Origin: Helopsaltes ochotensis
Lineage: Eukaryota > Chordata > Aves > Passeriformes > Locustellidae
NCBI GenBank assembly: GCA_013400155.1
Contig: VXBM01000098.1
Coordinates: 124,001-188,000 of the forward strand
DNA length: 64,000 nt
Direction: 5' to 3'
How positions within the stretch are numbered: position 1 is the stretch's first letter; the number at the start of each line of letters is the position of its first letter. This document shows, piece by piece, positions 49,601 to 62,489 of this stretch. The position numbers and the translations under genes were made by a program. A model generated the notes under the pieces. The model ran no database searches, was not told where the DNA came from, and was given only the letters and a program-made list of their open reading frames with translations.

Positions 49601-50420
49601 AGGAAGCACTCCCTTGGTTTCATTTAGATTGCAAGCCAGCTCTGCATGTGTTGATATTTCAGAAAGAAAAATAGATTCAAATACCCTTTTTTCCCCAGCA
49701 TCATTTCTGATGGCACCTCTAATAATGCTGTGGGTTTAATGACGGTGGCAACTCTTTGTTCATGCATAACATGCATCAGCCTGCCTGCAGACCCTGTTAG
49801 CAGCTTTTAAACCAGCCCCCCGAATCAGGTATGGAGATGAATATCTAATTTATCGCTGTGAAAAATGAGAGGAACCAGAGGTGGCTCTTCCAGTTCCAAA
49901 TCAATTCCTTTCCTTCTGTCTGAGCCTTATTTCTGCTCCCTGCTCCTGTCTGCTGATAGAAACAGCCCTTGATACTTCCTCAGTTTATTGTTTTCAGCTG
50001 CAGCATGCAAACACTGTCAGTGTTTTCTTATCCCAAGGCACTAGAGCTTAGCTCTTCCCTATTTCCATTCCACTTGACAGATGCGTTTGAAACCTCTGTC
50101 CCGAAGAAAAAAATGCACAGATATGGGAAGCAGCTCTCTAACACAAGTTGTAAAGAAAGCATAATGCTGTGGGAAGGATTAAAGAAATACATTAAAATCG
50201 AGCTTTTCTTTGTAAAAATGAAGCCAGTTTAAATGAGGCAAAGAAAAGGATTGACTATAAGCAAACATGATTCTAACTGCTCTGGAATGAAATGGGCTGA
50301 GGGGTCGGATGTGTTCCTGCTTTCAGAATCCTGTTTGCTTGCAGCACTATTCCTGGATTGATTCCTGCCTTGCACTCCAGCCAGGCCAGGAGGCTCCATG
50401 CTGTGGTAACAGAGTGATTA
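46601..50420. other. unannotated unique DNA
   Basis: Poly-T of 14 at 46664-46677. The plus frame at 48366-48752 (128 codons) has a lysine-rich A-tract and no domain. At about 49700-49870 an AT/CpG mix (CATGCATAACATGCATCAGC, AATCAGGTATGG, TTTATCGCTG) looks weakly conserved. No supported gene. Confidence 0.4.
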
Positions 50421-50740
50421 GGGCTGGTGGTGTGGGATGTCTGTCATCACATCGTCTGCTGTGGGAGGCACATCTGTCCTGTCCCTGGGGCTGCACCTTC
50501 AGTGGAGCACATCCCTGGCTGGCTGTTGGCTCTCAGGCCTGCAGGAGGGGGGATCCCGTGTCCCAGCTGCTCGGGGCGGTGTCAAGGGCCGGTGGGCAAG
50601 GCTGGCGTGGTTCGGTGTTCCGGACAGCGTGCCCTGGCACAGCCTGTCCTCGTGTCACCTGCCACCTGCAGGGCGTTACCTGGGTGGGAGGCAGCGTCTG
50701 TCTGCCAAGGCTCTCTTGGGAGCTGCAGGGATGAGGTAAC
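50421..50740. other. GC-rich block, weak CpG enrichment
   Basis: Distinctly GC-rich, with about eleven CpG over 50540-50710 (CTCGGGGCGG, GGCCGGTGG, TTCGGTGTTCCGG). Far weaker than the 24.4 kb island. Several frames are open at once because stops are scarce here, so the coding signal is not informative. It could be a minor CpG island, a conserved exon or a GC-rich unrecognised repeat. Confidence 0.4.
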
Positions 50741-52539
50741 GTTGCAGGATTTATTGGGATCCACGTGACTCAAGCTGCTGATAGCAATACACTGATTTAT
50801 TTATGTGCTGATGGATGTGACAGGTGCCCGGTCTCCTTTGAGCCCTCCACCCCGGCCCGCCTTACGGAGATGCAGGGAGGTAGCGCTCATCCCCTTGTGG
50901 TTTCAGTCCACCCACACGCACCATATGCATCAGTTTTCCATAAAGGATGACTGTCGGGATATAGGCGATCTCACTTTAAGACAGTTGCACGTACTCTTGT
51001 TTTTCACATACAACTGTTTAGCTGTATAATTTATCTAACTAAAGCTGGTTGCTGAACACCCGAGCAAAGCTAATTGTTGCATTGACAGAATGAACCCTGT
51101 GATGCTTATTTATCAAGAGTCCTGATACCTGCTGTCTTACTTTTCTGTTTCTCAGTTCCACTGGATATCTTGTGTTTGTTAACATAAATGCTTTTATGGG
51201 AATTTTTGATAAGTATGAGGACATTGTTTGCATTCCAAGGTCAAGATAATGGTCGGCTTTTCAGAAGTGCTCATTGTTGGGTGACTCATCTCATTTAAGT
51301 TGATGGTAAATCCTTCAAATCCTTCATTAGTATCAAAACTAGTGCAGTTAAGGGAGCACAGAAGCAGTTTTGGAAATGATGTTCTAAGAAGGTGTCTGCT
51401 TGCAGGACTGACAGGATAACAAGCTCATTGCTTCTCTTACAATGCTAGAATTTGGCTATTTGCATAATACAGAGCAGTAACACTTCAATTTACAATTCAC
51501 AAATAAGCATTTCAGAGAGTGGTTTCAGGCACAGTTTGTGAATGCTTCTCAGATAAATTGAAGGTTTTGACCACATTTTGTTTATATCAGAAAGCTGAAA
51601 TTATAATCGGACGCCCAAGCCTGAAAACAGAATGTCATTTGGCATTCGTGTGTAAATGCTTCCTGAACAAGGGGAAACACTGATACAATTTGGTGTTTAG
51701 TTGTGCATGTAATAGATACTAACTTGGTCATTCTGTACTTGCACTGTAAACTCGCTGGTTTCGTTAATTGGTTGACTATAAAGAGAAAAGGCTGCAGTTT
51801 AGAGAGACTCAGGGTAAACTTTTTTAGTTTCTTAATCAATATTTAAGGGTAGTGCTAGTACCAAAGAAGCCCTGCTTGCTTTAGAGCTGTAATAAACCCT
51901 GTGAGGTTTGAGAAGGCCTCCTGTTCAGTTGTGCACTTGTCTCAGCTGAACGATATTGCTGGAGGTTTGGTTTAAAGTGTGCTAAAGCACAGGGTGGGGC
52001 CTGGGAAGCGTTCGGTGGTGCTGCTGCTGCTGGGCTGCAAGAACGTGTCTCCCAGCCACGGGATTGCGGTGTTCCTGATGCCAGGGAACTGTGTGAAGCT
52101 GAATGTAGGAGTAGTGGCAGATGAGATGTGCTGACTGAAGAGCTGCATCAGGAGATGCACAACTGAGAGAGAAAGATAGACGGCAAAGTCACGTATGATG
52201 TCTGTGATGAGCACGATAAAAACTTGCTGAGGAGCAGCTTGGATTACAAAGAACTTTCTGCCTCTTTCATGTCTCACGATAATTAAATGGTCCATTTTTA
52301 TTCAACTTCTTTCAAATGGGGTTCTAATTAAGCAATAAGTAATGAAATATGAGATTAAGCATCAGCAGATCTCTGCTGGTCAGAGACGTGCCCAGGGCAA
52401 AGTTTAAAACAGTTTTGTAAAACGTGTGTTTGAAACAAAGCAAAAATATTTATTACTGAAGCAGGAGACAGATTCTGTGAGTGTAAATGCAGATTGAATT
52501 AATTTTCTTAGTGTTATGCTGAACTGAAAGAACATAAAA
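50741..52539. other. unannotated unique DNA
   Basis: No supported gene or repeat. A CTG-like codon run near 52018-52032 is short. Confidence 0.4.
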
Positions 52540-52750
52540 TTCAGTATGTATTCCTTTTAATGTGGTTGCGATATCATCACCGCAAATTTAGAAAAAATGC
52601 GTCTGTAACCAGATAAGAAGATGCTATCAGGCACTTCTAATTTTAATTAAGGTTCAACCTATTGGAGGAATATATATTCAAAGAATTAATTAAAATGCTG
52701 TTTGCTGTATAAGAGATATCAGTATAGGAAATTAGCTAATTGCAGTATCA
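52540..52750. promoter_or_regulatory. candidate conserved non-coding element
   Basis: Includes GTTGCGATATCATCACCGC, AATGCGTCTGTAACC, TCTAATTTTAATTAAGG, AAGAATTAATTAAAATGC and AAATTAGCTAATTGCAG. Paired TAATTA sites and kept CpG in complex sequence. No open frame. Confidence 0.27.
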
Positions 52751-53439
52751 TAGGGGATCTGTGCTTTGCAAGCTGTTTCGTGATGCTAAGAAAGCATCTT
52801 CATGTGGATGAGAGGGACATCTTGGGGGAACCAGGAGACCATGACAGTGACCTTCTTTCTGGCTTAGTTTGAATAAAATTGGTCACTGGGCTTGCTGCAT
52901 CCGTGTCTGTCAAACAGTGTTATTTCAGTTTTTGTTTTCCTTTGGGGTGGGTGGCTGGCACCAATGCTCAAAATACTTGAGATAATTGGACGTAATTTGA
53001 TTGCATCATGGTAATCCTGTCTCCTGCAAGAAGGGCTTTTGAGGTGGTTGAGATACCTTTAAAGACTGGAGTCTTTCAATGCTGTCGTTCTTGATAACCT
53101 TTTTATCGCTGCAAGTTTGTGCGGAGGTACTGCTGGAGCTCCTCAAAGATCAAATCGTGCTTTATTTAATATTTTCATTAGCAGCCTTTACAGAAGAATT
53201 AAAAGCTTGCTAAATAAATTTGCCAACTCCAAAGCTGAGAGACACTTGCAAGGCGGGGGAGGAGTGGATTATTAAGTGAGAAGAACTGCTTTCCTCTGCC
53301 ATTAATTGGTTTCAGGAGAATGTCATGTGCTTAAGGACAGATGATACGAATTCCGTTTATAAGCTCAACATCACCATTTGCGAGCAGTAAAGAATGAAGG
53401 TGTCCTGTCTGTACTTAGGAAGATGAGTTTTAACAGCCA
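52751..53439. other. unannotated unique DNA
   Basis: No gene seen. At 53150-53230 a TTTATTTAATATTTTCATTA-type section resembles the neighbouring enhancer-like blocks weakly. Confidence 0.35.
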
Positions 53440-53570
53440 CAGGTCGAGGAAGGGTAATTAGGATAATGGTGGAAAGATCAGCCAGAGTTCTGGCAGTAGC
53501 CTGGAAGAGCTTGGCTTCAGCCTAGAAAAACATAAGCTCAGAGGAACTGGGATTGTTTTCTGTAAGTTTA
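53440..53570 (+). mobile_element. possible decayed CR1 fragment
   Basis: Weak similarity to the mid-3' CR1 section: CTTCAGCCTAGAAAAACA, AAGCTCAGAGGAACTGGGATTG against the family pattern 'TTCAGCCTGGAGAAGAGAAGG' followed by a CTCAG section. The order agrees but identity is low. It may be an ancient copy or chance. Confidence 0.35.
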
Positions 53571-54961
53571 TGGTAGGAAAAAACCCCAAGCAAGCCACAA
53601 TTATTTAAGCTAAAGGATGGCTTTAGAAGGCTGCATGGGGTATGAATATGGACTCCCCTTCATCTGGCAGGCAGGTGATTTCTCACCCTTTTTGGTGCTT
53701 CCATGGGCACGGTGCCTTGAGCATTTGCCAGTTTGGGCAAACCCCAAGGTCAAGTGTCGGAAGTGTCTCCCCCCAGAGAACATTTATTGGGAGCTTGCTT
53801 TAAATGATTTCTTTGAAAAGAAAGAACAAAGCCTCGAGGGAAAAGTACTTAAAAAGGGAACTTAATGCATAGGCAGCCCTGTCTTCTTTAAGAATTTAGT
53901 GCTGCTCTTGGTGGGTGTGTGGATGCGCCAGACGTCTTCCAACACCTCTGAGTAGGTGCCAGTCTGTCAGATTAGCTCAGCGAAAATAAACCTTTCTCCC
54001 ACTCCCTGCCTGCTATCAGCCCTTTGAGAGAGAATTGTCTTTTAAAATGTACCGGGGTGTTCGCTGGGCTTTTATTCTGTGGTTTTAAGCTAGTTTTGAA
54101 ATGAGCAGAGAGGAGGTGAAAAATGTTAGATGCTTTTAACGCTCATTTAATGATCTCATCTTTTGAGCCTGTTTGTGGAGAGTGGCTTATCTTGAGTTGT
54201 TCTCTCCTTTTCTTGCCTGTTTTCCACGGGAATGTCTCCTATTGTGTTAAGCCAATAACCCTTTTTAACTGGTCAGTGTAGAGTATTAATGAGCTTTTAC
54301 GCTGTGGTTATAAATGTCACGTGTGTTTCTAAGAGTAGCAATGGGAAATAGAAAATACTGCCTGGATTTGTTCTCTTATTTTCAAAAGTGTGACACAGTC
54401 GATTTTCTGATTTAAAAAAAAAACTTTGATCAATCAGAGCCTTTTAGCTTTTATTTAAAATTCAATCCTAAGGACCAAGCATTGTAGCACTTGCCTTCGT
54501 AAGCACCTGCTTTAGGAAAGTTGAAAAAATAGAAATTTGCTGTGAAATAGATGTGTCTGTAACGAGAGAATTTTGCAGGACAACCTGCAAATAAAAGTTG
54601 AGAGCTTTTATTTGTCCTGTGAACCCACAGTATGTTCACTTGGCTGCGACGAACCTCTGCTTGCAGCACCGCAGAGTTTTGTCATCTCCTCAAAAAGCAG
54701 CAGAATTAGTGCTGACAGAGGTATAAATGTGGCAGGCTTGGTTTATACCAGGAGTGGCCGGTATGATTGTAATGTGTCCAAGTGTCCATATGGGTGGCAG
54801 GTCTAAGGAAACATACTGTACAGCCCAGAAAACAGCGTAGTGGGAAAGGGACACCGTGGCTCATAGAAGGGAGGTGGTGGCAGCTCTCCAAGGCTCCCAA
54901 TCCTGCCTCCTTTGCCAGTCTGAATTGCAGAGCTCCCCAGCAATGTCATCCTTCGGAGTTT
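53571..54961. other. unannotated unique DNA
   Basis: No supported gene. A short AT/CpG section at 54225-54330 (TAAGCCAATAACCC, GTATTAATGAGC, TTATAAATGTCACGTG) looks enhancer-like but is not distinctive enough to list separately. Confidence 0.35.
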
Positions 54962-55119
54962 CTACAGTTTAATTTCCTCCAGCAGCGACCGCTCCAGCGC
55001 AGCGTTGCTGCTGGCAAGGCGAGGTAGCCCTGGTGCTGTCACTTCCATTTCGTTTTCAGCCGCAGTTACCTTAGTAAACAAGGGGCTGAACATCTGCAGT
55101 TCTGCTTTATCAAATGGCC
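54962..55119 (-). CDS. possible terminal coding exon, unknown protein
   Basis: Minus strand. A very strong polypyrimidine region (CCCTTTTCTTTGTTTGCAG) is followed by a second AG (CATTACAG); exon start at either AG leaves the same frame open. From the second AG (phase 1) it codes for 51 residues and ends at TAG 54964-54962. The peptide includes AELQMFSPLFTK and the C-terminal LERSLLEEIKL. About seven CpG lie in its 3' half, unusual here and suggestive of constraint. An internal donor (ACTAAG/GTAACT) could instead make it a shorter internal exon. No family recognised. Confidence 0.28.
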
Positions 55120-55127
55120 CTGTAATG

Positions 55128-57843
55128 CTGCAAACAAAGAAAAGGGAAGCTGAAGGCATTTGAAAGCAGCTTAATAAATTAGTATTAGTTTTGTAATTTG
55201 CTCACTCTTTACTTTTGGCTGCTTAGCAGAAATTGCTTGGGAGACCTATTAATTTTATCGTAAGAATGATGATGCTGTATACAGAAAAATATCTGGCCAT
55301 GTGCTTGTATCTTTATTTTAAAGGACAGAGATTAATGAAATGTAATTTAAAAGGAAAAATAATTTATTATTATACATTATGCTTTCAAGTAAAATGGAGA
55401 ACAGATTTAGAGCACTAGTGTTCCCATTTTTGTACTATGGTGATATAATGTGTGATTTTGAGAGATCAGGGTAAGTGTCATGTAAACAGTGTTCTTGAAT
55501 GGCAGAGTAAATACTACAGTGTTAAACAGACAATCTGATGTGGACTTGCACGGATTTCAGTATTGTGTAGCTGACTTCATATCTGGTTAGTACATTTTAC
55601 ATTCCTCTGGCCTGTTGTGCTGATTCCTTCTCTTGCTGCTACAGCTGAGCCAAAAATTACTGGTCCCCTTCAAACTGATTAGAAGAACATTTCAAAATCA
55701 TTAGTAAAGGAATAATGTTACAAAAAAGGCCTTGCAAAGCACATTTTAAAAAAAGACTGTTCTGGACACAGAATATTTTCAGTTTTTTAAAATAAAGTTG
55801 GAATGTGTAAGTTGATCACTACGGTTGGAGGAGTGGGTGGAAGCGGCGTTTGTTTTTCTTTTCCTGCTAGTTTTCTTCTAACATGAAATACCTGCAATTA
55901 ACACTGTTGCCTTTCCCCATATAGGAAATACTGGGTGTTTTTTTTTTCTAGGCAGGTACAATTTACTCCTGCAAAACTGTCGATTTAACAACAAACACCC
56001 CCAGCACTTTGCAGTGCTCAAGGAGCCTGCACCATCAGCATACAATCATATACCGCAGGTATTAAGTGGCGAGTGTTGTTTTTTCACCATTAGAGTAATA
56101 GTCAAATCTGGGTCAGCTCCCAGAAGAATGAGAGTTTTAAGGTCTTGGCCAACTTCCTAGTGCCCACGTATGAATTGGCCGCTTCCCTGTTGTGCTTCAG
56201 TGCTTCATTGGCAGCGTTTCATGTGCTCTCCCAGCCCTGTGCTGAGCGCTCACAGCGCTGCTGCCCCGCTTTGAAAGAGAGAGATGCTTCAGGCTGCCAT
56301 GCGGCGTCTGGGGATTGATAACAGAGCTGCTTTTAGATGTCTGTCCTGCACCTCAACAGGTGACCCCCCCCCAAAAAAAAATTATTCTGTTTACTCATAT
56401 CAGGTCGTCGGGATGCATAATGTCCTAAAATAACCCTGGTCTTACTGTTAATTTTCCTTTTAATGGACCCAAAAGAAAAAAATAAATCGGATCTTGCAGA
56501 AGATGGGTCTTCTCTCTAGGAAGTGTTTGGAAATGGCTCTGGGAGCTCAGGACCACTTCTTGCCTCCCTGTTCTCACTGCTATTGAGCAGAGTACAACAA
56601 TAATAGAGCGCTAACCTGCTCAGCCAGATGGTAAATGTCATAGACATATCTTCATGTTTGTTTGGGCTTTTTTCTTCTGTGTAAGGTGAAGGAAACTTCA
56701 GTAAATCTCTCATCTGATCATGGAGAATAAATTTGACGTTGCTTTTGGGCATACTTATTCCATATCCTCTTTCTTACTTGTTTTCAGGACATAAGTGACA
56801 CTAATTTGCACTTGCACAGTTCCTCTATCTTGATTACCAAGCAGGCTGGATGATGTGGAGATTAGTGATGACATTTTGAAAGACCAAACGCTTGCCAGCG
56901 TCTTTAAAATTCCCTACTTTCCCTTCCTTGTACGATCAAGCCCTGGGGGGAGATGTCAGAGGCAGCTTCCTATAAATGTGAAAGCACTAGAAAACATGAT
57001 CCCTGGCTTGTTTGACAGATGAAAGTTTATCCCAGTGTTGTTTTTTTTTTTGCTGTCTGCTGGCCCGACCTAGCACAGGTAACAGCACCTGCCGGAGCTC
57101 CTTCTCAGCAGGGGTAGAAATGTTTTCTCCCCTCCATAGTGGCATTTTAGCTGGTTGTAAGACATGGGAACGGATGCCTTGGCAGGTCTCCAGCCCCCTT
57201 TGATACCTAGCATGGTTTATTTCCCTATCCTCCGGAATTCTGCCTCATTCCTGGGAAGGCTCAGGCGTGGCCTAGATGGGTTCCTCAGCTGACTGTGATG
57301 CACCCAAGCATAGCCAGACATGAGCTATGTTTTAAGACATGTTCTTATTTGCTATCCTTAAGCAGCAGTTTATAGCAGCACTGTAGAGATTTCCATGAAT
57401 GAGTATGAGAGACTTCACTCATCACTCGCATATTGACTTGTAAACCTCAGAAAGAGGTCAGCGTGGTGGGAGTTTGACCTAATAACTTCCTAGAGCTGCC
57501 GAGCAAAACAGAGTAAGAAACATTTTGAAGAGCTAGATTCTTTTTCTTTTCCTGAAAGTATTGCCACAGAAATCTTTGCATCAGTCAGTTGCTGCAAAAA
57601 TTTTGCATAATCCAAGCCAGGCTTTTGTTAATACTTCACTAGTATCCTTTCAACGTGCTGAATGCGTTTTAATTGATTTGGCGGGATTATGCTGGAGGAT
57701 AAAGTTAGTCTTTATTAGCACAAAGGAGAACAGTAGGCAGTTCTAAATTTTATTTTCTTTTATCTAAATAAACCAGCAGTATCTAATGTAGCAGCGAGTG
57801 CTTTCAGAAGTGTTAGGTATTCTGGGGAGGAAAAATAAAATAC
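55128..57843. other. unannotated sequence, possible intron
   Basis: If the minus-strand segments are exons, this is the intron between them. It holds T-rich tracts (about 55939-55949), a C7A9-type run at about 56366-56381, and no recognised repeat or gene. Confidence 0.35.
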
Positions 57844-58005
57844 CTGTCAGAAATATGCTGATGATGGCAGCGTGCCCAGAGCTGAACTCATTGTAATAAA
57901 ACCTCCTGGACTGGAATGGGTGCCGTTCATTCTCCTTGCCTCCCAAGCTGTTTTTGCAGCGTGAAACCCACAGCCAGCGGCCGTCAGGCCTGTGGGGCTC
58001 CTGTC
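57844..58005 (-). CDS. possible internal exon, unknown protein
   Basis: 162 bases on the minus strand, from CCCTGCAAAG to the donor CTGACAG/GTATTT. Phase 1 in and out, 53 full codons without a stop. The peptide includes GRWLWVSRCKN and RRFYYNEFSSGHAAIIS. Several CpG are kept (GACGGCCGC, TTTCACGCTG, GAACGGC, CACGCTG), as in constrained coding sequence. The acceptor is only fair and an alternative (CAAAAACAG, 57953) would shorten the segment. The phase fits the segment at 54962-55119 and the donor at 62490. No family recognised. Confidence 0.27.
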
Positions 58006-61000
58006 CTTTGCAGGGCCATGGCAACGGGGGCTGGAGCCTGGAGGAGCTCAAAGAGTGGGATTAGAAGAGCTTACATCCTTTGACTGTGTAGCGGATCACT
58101 GGATTGAAATCACTTTGATAGGTGCTTTTTGAGGATTTTGCAGGGTTGGTTGTTTTTTGATTTCTTTGGGGGTTTATTTGAAGTCCCTGAGACCGGGTTG
58201 CTTTGCTCCCTAGTTTTGCAGCAACACCAGCGTTGAGTTTAAAGTGGATATTAAGACAATCCAATTTATTCTGACTCTACCAGCGGGGTGCTCCCTCATG
58301 GGATACAGGTTATCACCTTCAAATCCATATCAAAGACAGACACTCTCTTCCCCTCCCTTCCCAAAGTGGTGTGGTTGCTTTGGGAACGAGATGTGTTTCT
58401 TGCATGAGCAGGTCCTTTTGTCAAAATAGCTGTGTTTGTGAAAGTTTGGTTGTTTTTTTTTCCTCTTCAGTAAAACAAGGAAAAAGCTCCTTGCAGCATA
58501 CAATAGCACCTTTTTCCTCTTAATTAGCATCCTAGTAAAATGTCTGTCCTTTCCCTCTCACATCTCTAAGACCCTAAAAAAATTTTGCCAAACCACTTCT
58601 TGAACTTTCAGTATTTAATGACTAAAATGATAGAAGTGTTGAAGAAGTCAGTTGATAATACAGGGAAAATGGGAAGGGAAAATGGATGGGAACTGTACTG
58701 CACAAACAGCCATTTACTTCTGTGCAGAACATGTGTTGAAAAACACTGGAAAACATCAAATCTTCCATGCTTGAAAGATGAGCTATTTGGTTGGTTGGTT
58801 GGTGGTTTGTTTTTGTTTTTAAGAATAGTGTAGGACAGTAATATATTTCAGAGTTTGGGACAAAATGTTTGGACAAAACACAGAAATTTAGGACAAATTT
58901 TTTTTTTGACAAAACCAGTCCCTATTAGTTTTGTTGAGGCATATTTGGCTCCTTTTAATGCCTCTATCTGTACCCAAGGAATGATTAATCAGTGCAGCTC
59001 TGTCCCCAGGCCAGCAGATAATGAAAGATGTGAGCATTTCCTGAGGCAGAGAAGTTATGATAAACCAGGTAGCTGTTGAGCATAACTCAATTCTCAGTAG
59101 CAGAAATGTGATTTTGTGGTTTTGCACCTCTCCTCCAAAATTCTCTTTAATTGATCTTGTTTATTTTGACTTCTTTAATTCATATATGGAATATAGGAAA
59201 GTGACAGTGGTAAGAGCAACTTCCTAGGAACATGTTATTATCTTGTTCCCCCCAGCCTTAACATTGTGTATGTCTAAGTTCGGGAAATAGTGGAGATTTC
59301 CAGGGAAAATATTTTGTGATGTGCCTGCCTTGGATTTAAGTGCAAACTCCTTTAAGGAGGGTTCAGCACTATTCCACTATGTATCAACAAGTGCAATTAG
59401 GAATGAAGAAGTTTTTGCACACATTACAGTCCTGTTTACTGAACAAACTCTCTCAATGAGCTTTATTTAATTAACAAAGGAAAAAAGGAAAGAAAGAATA
59501 GAAAGAAGAGCTTAGAGATGGTGGTTGTCCTGCTGGTGCTCAACCTTTTTGACCCTTGAAGGTACTTACAAATTTCCCTCTAGTCCAAAGCACCAAGGTG
59601 CATAACTGGGGTGGGTGAGGGTCTGTGTGGGACAGCCGTGGTGCAGCTGCTCAGGTCCTACATGCAGTTCCTTCGCTGCCTTTTTTCCCTTTATCCAAGG
59701 AAATTGCACTAGGTCAGCAGTTTAGCTCCCCCAGTGATACTCTCCTGACTGCTTACTTCATTGGGCTGCAAAGTGCTGAATTTCAGCAACCAGAAAAACT
59801 GCCAAGACCTGGAAGTACTGTGGTGGTTTTCCTAATTTTTATTTTAGCATGCTGTATGTCACTTCTGTATCAGGGAGGAATGAAAAGGTTTTTAGTGGAT
59901 GAAGTAGGTTATGTGCCATTAAGGAGTTCTTAAGGTAAAATAATTGCTTTTAAGTCATTAGGTGGAGGTTCTGTGTTTCCAGCTAATGCCCTAAAATTGT
60001 ATTTACTCACTGGGTTAGCATTTCCCTGTGTATGGCTTTCTTTCTGTTAATGAGCTCACGTTCCTCGTGGGCAGTAATTTATTCCATCAGGCTTTGGAAA
60101 TAAGTGTCTTAATGTTTCTTGAGAAGATTACTGAAACCAGGTAAACAAACAAAATACCACAGGTTCTGTACCTATCCACATTCTTATGTTGTTGCTCAAA
60201 CCGTGTAGAAAATGAAAATAGTTTGAGGAGGAGTGCAATGCAAATAACTCGTGTCCATTAAATGTAGCTTAAACAGGGTGAGCGTATTAACACACCATCA
60301 GGAAGTGTGTAGGCTTGTGTCTGGGATGTAATTCTGGAGTAAGGGTTAAAACATCATTTCTTAAATCCTCTACTTTGTCATCATTCCTTGGTAAAAGGGG
60401 GTATACCTTTTTAAAACCTGTCACTTCTGTACTTCCTCATTGAATGCAGGAAGAAACAACACTTAAGGAAGCCAAATTAACTCCAGTATAACACACACAA
60501 ACCTGAAGATGATGTGTAAGAAAAGGAGGCTTTTTCTTACTGCTTGTTGAAGCTGCTGATGCTTGGTCTCGTAATTTAGGAAATTTTGTCAGTAAAGCAG
60601 GCTCAGAGGTGGACAAAGGTTGCTGTTGCCTCCTGTGTAACCTAGCCTGAAAGATGCTGCTTCTGAGCCATTGCCTGCATTATGGAAATACAACTGCTCG
60701 TGGGCATCCCAAAATTCAGAGGTCCCCGGTTTTCACCTTACAGTAGTGAAAACAGATGTCATTACCTTTCTGCAATCCTTGCAATAAAAGCAAGGCTTCA
60801 AGTGAAAACCCTGGAAAGCATTATTGTGAGGTGAGATGGGAAAGCAGAGTTTGTGGGGACATCTTTGTTACACCAGCATCCCTGTCGTGTCTGAGTGCAT
60901 TCGTCTAAAATTACCAACCAGTTGACTTTTGTATCCCATTAAAAACCGAAAGATTTGCAGTAAAATTATTTATTGTTCTTAAATTTAAAAAAAAGGAGAA

Positions 61001-62489
61001 AAAAAGAAAGACAAGAAAATTTATTAAACATACTCGATCCCCACATCCACAAAACCCCATAATTTTCATGTGGAAAGCCATTTTCCTGGTAGGCATTTAT
61101 CAGGGACTAAGGCCACTGGAGAAAGCGGTGTTACATAAATCGGATGTGCAGTTCTGAGCTAAATAAATTTTTAACCGTTTTGCATAAATTAGGGACATTA
61201 AATTATGCATAATGTGCATAATCTCATCCTTTTGTAAATGCTGTTCCCACAGTTAGTGATTCAAGAAGGTGGTGCAGCCCCTGGAGTTGGAGCAATTAGA
61301 CCTTGCACAGCCCTGGCTATAGATAGATACTCCTTAAGCTCAGCCAGGGGACGGGAGCGTGTGCTGGCACTTGGGTATGAGCTGCTCCCTGTTTTTGATG
61401 ACTTAAGAGGGCTGTTCAGGACAGAGTATCAGCCTATATGAACACTATCAACCAGCTTGAACAAGTCAGATTATTTAATTAGCCCTATTAAGACCCTTCT
61501 ATTTTTATAACTTATTTATGAGCGTTCTTGCTAAGCTGAGAAGGTCCAGCTTCAGATATCAAAAAGATGTTTTCGGCTCATGGTGTTCATCTTGAGGGGT
61601 TTTATACTGTGACTCCGTTACGTTTTCATCCTAAGAAAACAGAAAGGGGTTCTGAAAAGCAGTTCAGTGTGGAAATTCACATCTGCAGTCCCGACCTGCA
61701 GGTTTCAGGCATAGGGCATTTATGACGGACATTTGCTTGGTTGCCAAAACGTGTACTGTATGCCTTTGCCTTAGACCATCAAAAATCCAGAGAATGTTTA
61801 TTTAACACTCGTTTGAAGTGTCTTGGTTCCCCCCCGGGGGGAAATGTTCCTCAGGCATCACTTAAAGACTACAGTGCTGTGAGTGTCTTGCTTGATGTCC
61901 TGTGCTGAGAAAGCAAGGTGATGCTTGTTGTGAGCATCTGCTCTGCCACCCTCTTACTGAGATCCACATTCTGCTTTGATCTAGGTTCTTTGAGAAGAGC
62001 AGGAAATTATTTGATGAAATAACTATTAAATCAAACATTCATGTCTACCAAAAGAAAAAAACTTTTAAAGCATTTGTGTCTGGAATTTAATACCCATGTC
62101 GTGGTTGTACCTTCAGAGTGTTGGAAAGGGCTCTAATTTCATCACAAGGGTGGGACTCTTATCCACCACCCCAGAATTAAATTCATTTTCAAAGGAAAAA
62201 ACCAAATGAAGGTAAAGTTCTGATCTCCGAATTCAGTCAGTGAGCTTTTTCTCTCTGATGGAATCACTCTGGGCTAGTTTGGAAGATAATAACTCCTCAG
62301 GTTTGGATTAACTTTATGCTTTGAAAAAAAAATCACTGATTGTTATGTGCTGGCCTGTGGCTTGAAGCTCTGGCTGTTCTGGTATCAGTAAAGAAACAGT
62401 TAATTAAACAAAGATCAGTCCCAAAGGGATGCTGAAACAATGTATGGATTTGGAAGTAAGCTTAAGACATTGTAAAAGTGGAGGGGTAC
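58006..62489. other. unannotated sequence, possible intron
   Basis: No recognised repeat. A plus-strand segment at 58919-59069 (AAAACCAG to ACCAG/GTAGCT) is open in phase 1 but matches nothing known. A short TTGG array lies at 58787-58803. The plus frame at 59625-59933 (102 codons) ends in a hydrophobic stretch with no recognisable family. A C7G6 palindrome lies at 61827-61843. Confidence 0.35.
61130..61260. promoter_or_regulatory. candidate enhancer with TGCATAA cluster
   Basis: Three TGCATAA sites within 42 bases (61181-61187, 61206-61212, 61215-61221). The middle one sits in a perfect 12-bp palindrome ATTATGCATAAT (61202-61213), which resembles a paired POU/homeodomain site. AAATAAATTTTTAACCG and TAGGGACATTAAATTA flank it. 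A regulatory element is a reasonable guess. Confidence 0.3.

Noticed and set aside
50582..50773. Open minus segment between CATCCCTGCAG and CCAG/GTAACG
   Set aside because: All three frames are open in a 43-base GC-rich piece, so it says nothing about coding.
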